Of a DNA stretch of 64,000 bases, positions 59,086 through 64,000 are shown piece after piece. The position numbers and the translations under genes are program-made. Each line of letters opens with the position of its first letter. Within the stretch, counting starts at the first letter, position 1. Below the pieces are notes generated by a model, which was not told where the DNA came from, did no database searches, and saw only the letters and a program-made list of their open reading frames with translations. Source of the DNA: Aliagarivorans marinus DSM 23064 (GTDB lineage: Bacteria > Pseudomonadota > Gammaproteobacteria > Enterobacterales > Celerinatantimonadaceae); NCBI RefSeq assembly GCF_000429485.1, contig NZ_AUBY01000008.1, positions 310,001 through 374,000 on the forward strand, in the 5' to 3' direction.

Positions 59086-60138
59086 ATGCAATATTCAAAG
59101 CTTGGTAGCAGTGGACTTAGCGTCTCTCGTGTGTGCCTGGGCTCGATGACCTGGGGTAAGCAGAACAATCAGCAAGATGCCGATCAGCAGATTGATTACG
59201 CCCTCTCTGAAGGCGTGAACTTTATCGATACCGCCGAGATGTACGCGGTGCCACCGAGCGCCGAGACCTACGGTAAAACCGAGGAGATCATCGGCAACTA
59301 CTTGGCGGCCAACCCTGAGCGCCGCAAAGATATTGTCTTAGCCACCAAAATCGCGGGCGCAGGCCTGCCGTGGGTTCGCGATGCAGGACCGATTACCGGC
59401 GAAGCGGTGATTGCTTCGGTGGATGCCTCGCTTAAGCGCCTGCAAACCGATTACATCGACCTGTATCAGTTGCACTGGCCAAACCGCACCACCCCGCATT
59501 TTGGCAAGCATACCCCAGGACACTTCCGCCTGAGCGACAGCGATGCCGCCCAGCAAACCGAGGGAATGCTGGATATCCTGCAAGGGCTTCAGGAGTGTGT
59601 GAAAGCCGGTAAGATCCGCTTCTGCGGTTTGTCGGACGACACCCCATGGGGCATCGAGCAGTATCTGCGCTTAAGCGAACAGCACTCGCTGCCGCGCATG
59701 GTTTCCATCCAGAACGAGTTCAGCCTGCTGCATGCCAAAGACTGGCCCTACCTTATCGAAACCTGTATTCATCAAGACGTGGCTTACTTGCCGTGGTCAC
59801 CGCTGGCTGGCGGCGTGCTAAGCGGCAAATACTTAGGTGGCGCTCGCCCAGAGGGCAGCCGTTGGAGCATTGCCCAGCGCAATGGCCTGTTCCGCGATAC
59901 CCCAGAGGTCGAAGCTGCAGTGCGCGAGTACCAGAGCATTGCCCAGCAGCATGGTATGACAGCCGCGCAGTTGGCCCTGGCTTGGTGTGACAAGGTCGAC
60001 GGTGTGTGCTCCACCATTATTGGTGCTACATCGATGAGCCAACTCAAAGAAGATATGGACGCCTTTAAGCTCGAGCTAAATGTAGATGCCCAAGAGGCCA
60101 TCGCTGCGGTGTTTAAGCGCTATCCGGCGCCGTTCTAG
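59086..60138 (+). CDS. tas: Tas-type NADP(H)-dependent aldo-keto reductase
   Basis: A 350-residue aldo/keto reductase close to E. coli Tas over its length (MQYSKLGSSGLSVSRVCLGS, GVNFIDTAEMYAVPPSAETY). The AKR tetrad appears as D51 (FIDTAEMY), Y56, a Lys in VLATKIAG (K88) and H127 (YQLHWPNR). The cofactor-binding strand is at the C-terminal SPLAGGVLSGKYLGG and SMSQLKEDMDAF. E. coli tas complements tyrosine auxotrophy in a starved strain; its physiological substrate is uncertain. A strong bidirectional terminator separates it from the convergent mannanase gene. Confidence 0.9.
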   Translation: MQYSKLGSSGLSVSRVCLGSMTWGKQNNQQDADQQIDYALSEGVNFIDTAEMYAVPPSAETYGKTEEIIGNYLAANPERRKDIVLATKIAGAGLPWVRDAGPITGEAVIASVDASLKRLQTDYIDLYQLHWPNRTTPHFGKHTPGHFRLSDSDAAQQTEGMLDILQGLQECVKAGKIRFCGLSDDTPWGIEQYLRLSEQHSLPRMVSIQNEFSLLHAKDWPYLIETCIHQDVAYLPWSPLAGGVLSGKYLGGARPEGSRWSIAQRNGLFRDTPEVEAAVREYQSIAQQHGMTAAQLALAWCDKVDGVCSTIIGATSMSQLKEDMDAFKLELNVDAQEAIAAVFKRYPAPF

Positions 60139-60151
60139 ACGTAAAACAGAA

Positions 60152-60170
60152 AAGGCGGCTTAGCCGCCTT
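60152..60170. terminator. Bidirectional terminator between tas and the mannanase gene
   Basis: AAGGCGGC and GCCGCCTT form an eight-base stem with the loop TTA. A-rich sequence precedes it and ATTATTG follows, so it can end both transcripts. Confidence 0.85.
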
Positions 60171-60193
60171 ATTATTGCGAGTTGCTGGGCGAA

Positions 60194-61777
60194 TTATTCG
60201 CAGAGCTCACCGGAGAGCTGTACTTGCTCTCCCTTACCCACACCGGTAAAACCAAACTCAACACTGCCGCCCACGGCGATAAGCTTGTTCCACTCCAGTG
60301 CACTGGCTTGGTTAGTCTCGCCCAGTGTTGCATTGGCATTCCACAGGCTGCTTACCGTGCTGCCATCAAGATAGGTCCAAGCGACACTCCAGCCTTCAAT
60401 GGCCGCATCTCCTGTGTTGCTGATACTGATGGCAGCTTCAAACCCGCCTTGCCAGCTGTTCTTCACGGTGTACTGACAGGCACCTTGAGGGTCGGGCGTA
60501 CTGCCTCCACCGTTATCGCCACCGCCGTTGTCACCACCGCTGCCATTATCGCCTCCGTTGTCTCCACCGCTTCCGTTGTCGCCACCATTTCCACCATCAC
60601 CGATAACGCCACCCGAACCCTCAGGTACCGACTGACACAGTGTGAGGCCGACGCAGTTTGCCCCATTCTCTTGGCCATGCCCGCCATCTTCGTACAAGCA
60701 GATGGGGATCACCGTGCCGTAGTAATCGCAGTACTGGTACTCGGGCAAGGTTTGGCCATCGTAGACCGAGGCCAAGATAGAGGTCTCTTTAATCCCGTTA
60801 GGGCCATTAAAAAGACGCTCCCCCCAAGGAGTAAGCTTGTTAGGGTCGAAGTTGACCGTCATATCCAAATCAAAGGTGCCCGGTGCGGTATTCCCCGACC
60901 AAGACCATCCGAGGTAGCCTATCTGATACTCCTCGGCGACAGCTAAAATCGCATCTTCGTCCACCTCTTCGCCCTGATGATTCGGGCCAAACTCCCCGAC
61001 GATCAGCGGCAGATTGTGCGTGTTCAAAAAGCGCGAAACATAGCCTTCTATTTTCTCGCGATTGGGGTAGACCTGATACATATGCACACTGAACATGATG
61101 TTGTTGAGGGTATCGGCTGCGGCGATATCAGAAGCATGCTCGAGCATGATCTCCTGCCAATCTTGGCCCCAGTTGGCGGCATCGACCATCAGGGTGTGGG
61201 TAAAGCCTGCATCGCGCAGGGTTTGAATGGCCAGTTGATGCTCTTCGACATAGGTACTGGCAGGAACATTATTGCCAAACGGCTCATTGGCGATATTGAT
61301 AATCACATAGTCTTCTTCACCCTTGAGCACATCGGCCAGCTCTAGCCAGTACTGAGCAGTTACCTGCATATCGCCAGCCTCGGGCTTCTCGCCGGAGCCG
61401 GTCACATCATGCACCTCCAGCAGGCACACCAAGCGATTGAGCTTACACATCTGCACAACCTTGGCTACATCCTCGGCCTCGTTCTTGGCAAACTGCTGGC
61501 CATCACTCAACACCACCCGAACAGTGTTCGCCCCCAGCTCGGCGATATCGCGAAACGCGCCTTGCCGATAGTTATACCAAGCATGAGCATGGTTTACCCC
61601 ACGCATAACCACCGCATGACCATTGGCATCTAATAGCTGAGTACCAGATGTGGTAAAACCAGCATCTACTGTTGTAGCCAGCAATAAGCCGCAGATCCCA
61701 GCGGCCAATCGGCTGTGGGCAAAACGCGAAACAAACGTCGATGGGGACGATAAAGGTAGTTGGATGTTGCTCTTCAT
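60194..61777 (-). CDS. Secreted GH5_8-type endo-beta-1,4-mannanase with CBM2
   Basis: A 527-residue secreted enzyme. The signal peptide covers about 1-39 (LLLATTVDA cleavage). The GH5 domain (40-345) has the subfamily-8 markers RGVNHAHAWYNYRQGAF, LGANTVRVVLSDGQQ, CLLEVHDVTGSGE and INIANEPFGN; the acid/base is E165 and the nucleophile E262 in PLIVGEFGPNH. A cysteine-containing segment (350-395) is followed by a long Gly/Asn/Asp/Ser linker and a CBM2 (about 432-527; CQYTVKNSWQGGFEAAISIS, WNANATLGETN), a cellulose-binding module. Substrate is beta-mannan, glucomannan or galactomannan. AAGGAGCAGCT precedes the ATG. It probably works outside the cell together with the other glycosidases. Confidence 0.88.
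   Translation of the reverse strand: MKSNIQLPLSSPSTFVSRFAHSRLAAGICGLLLATTVDAGFTTSGTQLLDANGHAVVMRGVNHAHAWYNYRQGAFRDIAELGANTVRVVLSDGQQFAKNEAEDVAKVVQMCKLNRLVCLLEVHDVTGSGEKPEAGDMQVTAQYWLELADVLKGEEDYVIINIANEPFGNNVPASTYVEEHQLAIQTLRDAGFTHTLMVDAANWGQDWQEIMLEHASDIAAADTLNNIMFSVHMYQVYPNREKIEGYVSRFLNTHNLPLIVGEFGPNHQGEEVDEDAILAVAEEYQIGYLGWSWSGNTAPGTFDLDMTVNFDPNKLTPWGERLFNGPNGIKETSILASVYDGQTLPEYQYCDYYGTVIPICLYEDGGHGQENGANCVGLTLCQSVPEGSGGVIGDGGNGGDNGSGGDNGGDNGSGGDNGGGDNGGGSTPDPQGACQYTVKNSWQGGFEAAISISNTGDAAIEGWSVAWTYLDGSTVSSLWNANATLGETNQASALEWNKLIAVGGSVEFGFTGVGKGEQVQLSGELCE
60501..60601 (-). repeat. Low-complexity coding repeat (Gly/Asp/Asn/Ser linker)
   Basis: The DNA encoding the mannanase linker is a run of GGDNG/GGDNGSGG units with imperfect periodicity of about 12 to 15 bases. 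It joins the catalytic domain to the CBM2. Repeats like this can expand or contract. Confidence 0.75.
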
Positions 61778-62045
61778 AGCTGCTCCTTAGCAATAGTCAT
61801 CAGCGGTTCCAGTTGCCTTGAGATGCCGTGTAAGTCTATTTATTCGCGCATAGGCAAATAGAATCCGACGGGGTGTTGATGTAACAGGTGTTGATCAGAA
61901 AATAGAGCGCTCCCAAATGAGCGCACTTTGTATACTAGAGACGCTTTTGTGGCGGCGAGATTGGAGACGGTGATTTCATGGGCATTTCAACGGGAGCTGT
62001 GAGCATTAGCACCTTATTGAGCGGTAAATCATTAGCATGAGTAAG

Positions 62046-63107
62046 CTAGATCTTCAGTGGCAGCCGCTTGCGCCCCCAGCTACCGGGAGAGCGATCAAAA
62101 TGCCCAGCAAGTGGAGTTCCGCAGTGCTCACAGCAGCCCCGGTTTACATGCCACTTGCCAAGCTGATACCAATCGCGCTCTATCAATAGCTCGCCGCAGT
62201 GGTGGCAGTAGGTGGAGCTGGCCGATGGGTGGTGAACGTTACCTACATAAACATGCTGTAACCCTTCGACTTTGGCGATATCACGAGCGCGGAGCAAGGT
62301 GGCTGCGGGAGTAGCTGGCGTTGTCGCCATCTTAAAATCGGGGTGGAAGGCGCTAAAGTGCAGCGGAACATCAGCCCCTAGCTGGGCGACCAACCACTGG
62401 CACATCGCATGCAGCTCTTGGTCGCTGTCGTTCTCCCCGGGGATCAGCAAGGTAGTAATCTCCAGCCAACAGTTGCTCTCGTGGTAAAGGTACTTAAGGG
62501 TGTCGAGCACCGGGGCAAGTTCGCCGGCACACAGGCGGCGGTAGAAGCGGGAGCTAAAGGCTTTCAGATCGACATTTACCGCATCGATTTCCTCGAAAAC
62601 CGCAGCGCGCGCTTGGTCGCTGATATAGCCCGCAGTGACTGCTACCGTGTTGATGCGCCGCTCATGACACGCTTGTGCCACATCACGCGCGTACTCATAG
62701 AAGATAACCGGATCGTTATAGGTAAACGCCACGCTGCGACAATCATAGCGCTGGGCCGTTGCGGCAATCGCCTCAGGGCTGGCCTCACTGGCTAAGGTGT
62801 CCAGCTGCCGGGATTTACTGATACTCCAGTTCTGGCAGAACTTGCAGCTAAGGTTGCAACCGGCTGTGCCAAACGACAGCACCGGTGTGCCGGGATAGAA
62901 ATGATTGAGCGGTTTTTTCTCTATAGGGTCGATGCAAAACCCGCTGCTGCGCCCATAGCTCACCAGCTTGATCTCGCCCTCTAGCGCCTGCCTGACGAAG
63001 CAGGCACCACGCTTGCCCTCGCGCAACTGGCAAAAGCGCGGGCACAGTTCACAGCGCACTCGTCCGTCATCCATCTTCTGCCAAAAGCGTCCACTGACTA
63101 TCGCCAT
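62046..63107 (-). CDS. amrS: AmmeMemoRadiSam system radical SAM enzyme (AmrS)
   Basis: A 353-residue radical SAM enzyme. The [4Fe-4S] SAM motif is C84-x3-C88-x2-C91 (GTAGCNLSCKFCQNW). The N-terminus holds a Cys cluster (CELCPRFCQLREGKRGACFV; C19, C22, C26, C36), and the C-terminus a double zinc-ribbon pair (YCHHCGELLIERDW, RGCCEHCGTPLAGH). It forms, with the Memo-like protein B and the AMMECR1-like protein A, a widely conserved three-gene set of unknown substrate. It is divergent from amrB with 65 bases between starts; GGCAG precedes its ATG. Confidence 0.9.
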   Translation of the reverse strand: MAIVSGRFWQKMDDGRVRCELCPRFCQLREGKRGACFVRQALEGEIKLVSYGRSSGFCIDPIEKKPLNHFYPGTPVLSFGTAGCNLSCKFCQNWSISKSRQLDTLASEASPEAIAATAQRYDCRSVAFTYNDPVIFYEYARDVAQACHERRINTVAVTAGYISDQARAAVFEEIDAVNVDLKAFSSRFYRRLCAGELAPVLDTLKYLYHESNCWLEITTLLIPGENDSDQELHAMCQWLVAQLGADVPLHFSAFHPDFKMATTPATPAATLLRARDIAKVEGLQHVYVGNVHHPSASSTYCHHCGELLIERDWYQLGKWHVNRGCCEHCGTPLAGHFDRSPGSWGRKRLPLKI

Positions 63108-63172
63108 CTGCCTACCAGTACTCAGTTTTTACTCTATTATCTTAGTAGGGAAGTCACTGGGAGTAGCCCTTT

Positions 63173-63922
63173 ATGCGAGTAAGACCCGCAGCTGTAGCCG
63201 GAATGTTTTACCCAGCAGACAAGGCACAACTGCTCCAACAACTCAAACATGATCTCGACCTCAGCGCGCAGCCAATACCTTCGCTACGGGCGGTTATTCT
63301 CCCCCATGCCGGCCATATCTACTGCGCGCGCATCGCGGCCCATGCACTGCGCCATATCCCCAGAGAGGTCTCTAAGATTTTGCTGGTCGGCCCGGCCCAC
63401 CGCACGCCCTTTCGCGGCTTGGCACTATCCAGCGCTGACTTTTTTACCACGCCACTGGGGCGCATTCCGTTGGTTAAGCTGCGCAGTGACCGCAGCGTTT
63501 CAATTAACGATAGAGCCCACGCCGCCGAACACTGTCTGGAAGTGATTTGCCCCTATCTGCAAAGTCACTTAGACCAGTTTGAGCTACTGCCGGTGCTGGT
63601 CGGCCAAGACGGCGCAGCGCCGCTGCAAGAGCTGCTAAGCAGTGTCGATAAACGCTTTTTGGTGGTGATCAGCAGCGATATGAGCCACTTCCTTAATCAG
63701 CAACAGGCGGAGCAAAAAGACTCCCAGTCGATACAGCAAATTCTCGCTCTTCGTTCTGAACTCAGCGGTGACCAGGCCTGTGGTTATCAAGGCATCAACG
63801 CCTGTATTGACTGGGCCAAACCGCTGCAACTTACCCCCGAACTTCGGGCCTATGACACATCAGCAAAGGTGAATAATGATCAATCTCGAGTCGTCGGATA
63901 CAGCGCCTTTACATTTCATTGA
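63173..63922 (+). CDS. amrB: AmmeMemoRadiSam system protein B (Memo-like)
   Basis: A 249-residue Memo-family protein with the metal-binding fold of a dioxygenase-like superfamily: RPAAVAGMFYPADKAQLLQQ at the start, ILPHAGHIYCARIAAHALRH, LLVGPAHRTPFRGLALSS, and VVISSDMSHFLNQQQAEQKD with the conserved Ser-Asp-x-Ser-His. The bacterial substrate is unknown. It follows the divergent amrS promoter and overlaps the start of amrA by 47 bases, so the two are co-translated. It is complete and of normal length. Confidence 0.9.
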   Translation: MRVRPAAVAGMFYPADKAQLLQQLKHDLDLSAQPIPSLRAVILPHAGHIYCARIAAHALRHIPREVSKILLVGPAHRTPFRGLALSSADFFTTPLGRIPLVKLRSDRSVSINDRAHAAEHCLEVICPYLQSHLDQFELLPVLVGQDGAAPLQELLSSVDKRFLVVISSDMSHFLNQQQAEQKDSQSIQQILALRSELSGDQACGYQGINACIDWAKPLQLTPELRAYDTSAKVNNDQSRVVGYSAFTFH

Positions 63923-64000
63923 ACTCGACCAAGAACTGGCAATTTTAAGTTTGGTGCGCAGCGCCATCGCCCAGCATTGGCAACCTTCACTCTCTCTGCC
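63876..64000 (+). CDS. amrA: AmmeMemoRadiSam system protein A (AMMECR1-like), partial
   Basis: The ATG at 63876 follows AAAGGTGAATA and lies inside the end of amrB in another frame. The first 41 residues are visible before the window ends; ELAILSLVRSAIAQHWQP fits the start of the AMMECR1 domain. The call is based on this fragment and on context beside amrB and amrS. The rest of the gene is outside the window. Confidence 0.75.
   Translation, partial: MINLESSDTAPLHFIELDQELAILSLVRSAIAQHWQPSLSL

Noticed and set aside
60501-60601. Minisatellite or CRISPR-like repeat
   Set aside because: It is in frame in the mannanase gene and encodes a Gly/Asn linker between the GH5 and CBM2 domains.
1-64000. 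tRNA, rRNA, CRISPR arrays, prophage or complete insertion sequences
   Set aside because: None could be recognised on either strand; the only recombination gene is the resolvase-like one at 54225-54851.

Overview
The window is about 53% GC and reads as the chromosome of a marine polysaccharide-degrading gammaproteobacterium in the wider Alteromonadales group. This placement is inferred from the gene content: an agarase-type GH16 enzyme with CBM6 modules, a GH5_8 mannanase with a CBM2, GH31 and GH3 glycosidases, a VctPDGC-type catechol siderophore uptake locus, an LldD close to the E. coli enzyme, and a Tas-type aldo/keto reductase. I saw no rRNA, tRNA, CRISPR array or intact insertion sequence.

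Layout. 1-7.4 kb: a partial ferric reductase-like membrane protein divergent from a zinc-type CDF exporter across a Fur-like site, then a plus-strand run of small accessory enzymes (four GNATs, YgjV, PhzF-like, Vat-like acetyltransferase, PhnA). 7.7-19.9 kb: cytoplasmic GH3, a lipoprotein built of 13-residue repeats, nitrilase and isochorismatase hydrolases, a minus-strand run of GNATs with a tRNA-binding protein, a metallophosphoesterase, the modular GH16, a HAD phosphatase and a methyltransferase. 20-27 kb: a 5'-nucleotidase-like lipoprotein with a Pho box, a Nudix hydrolase, an esterase lipoprotein, LysR/lldD and a maltose-type acetyltransferase. 27-33 kb: small secreted proteins, GH31 with a PA14 insert, an IalB-like protein and a nidogen-domain protein with a PEP-CTERM-like tail. 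33.4-40.3 kb: TonB receptor, LysR and ABC importer of an iron-siderophore locus with a near-perfect Fur box. 40.5-51 kb: the least ordinary part, with secreted or lipoprotein genes of unknown function, three LuxR-type regulators (two fused to a SAM methyltransferase) and two YbjN paralogues. 51-55 kb: an operon-like run of a degenerate serine recombinase, a siderophore-interacting reductase, a Bcr/CflA pump and FosA. 55-64 kb: DUF5107 protein, chemoreceptor, Tas, mannanase and the start of an AmmeMemoRadiSam locus.

The most interesting candidate system is at 41.5-50.8 kb and 28.1-28.5 kb. A 17-bp element, GGGACATTTGTACTATT, occurs four times. Each copy lies upstream of, and points towards, a gene for an exported protein. 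Three of the four copies surround the cluster of regulators that fuse a sensor-like N-terminus, a LuxR HTH and a methyltransferase. That these regulators act on the element is inference.

Carbohydrate use appears divided by compartment. GH16 and GH5_8 carry signal peptides and binding modules and would cut polymers outside the cell, while GH3 and GH31 lack signal peptides and would process imported oligosaccharides.
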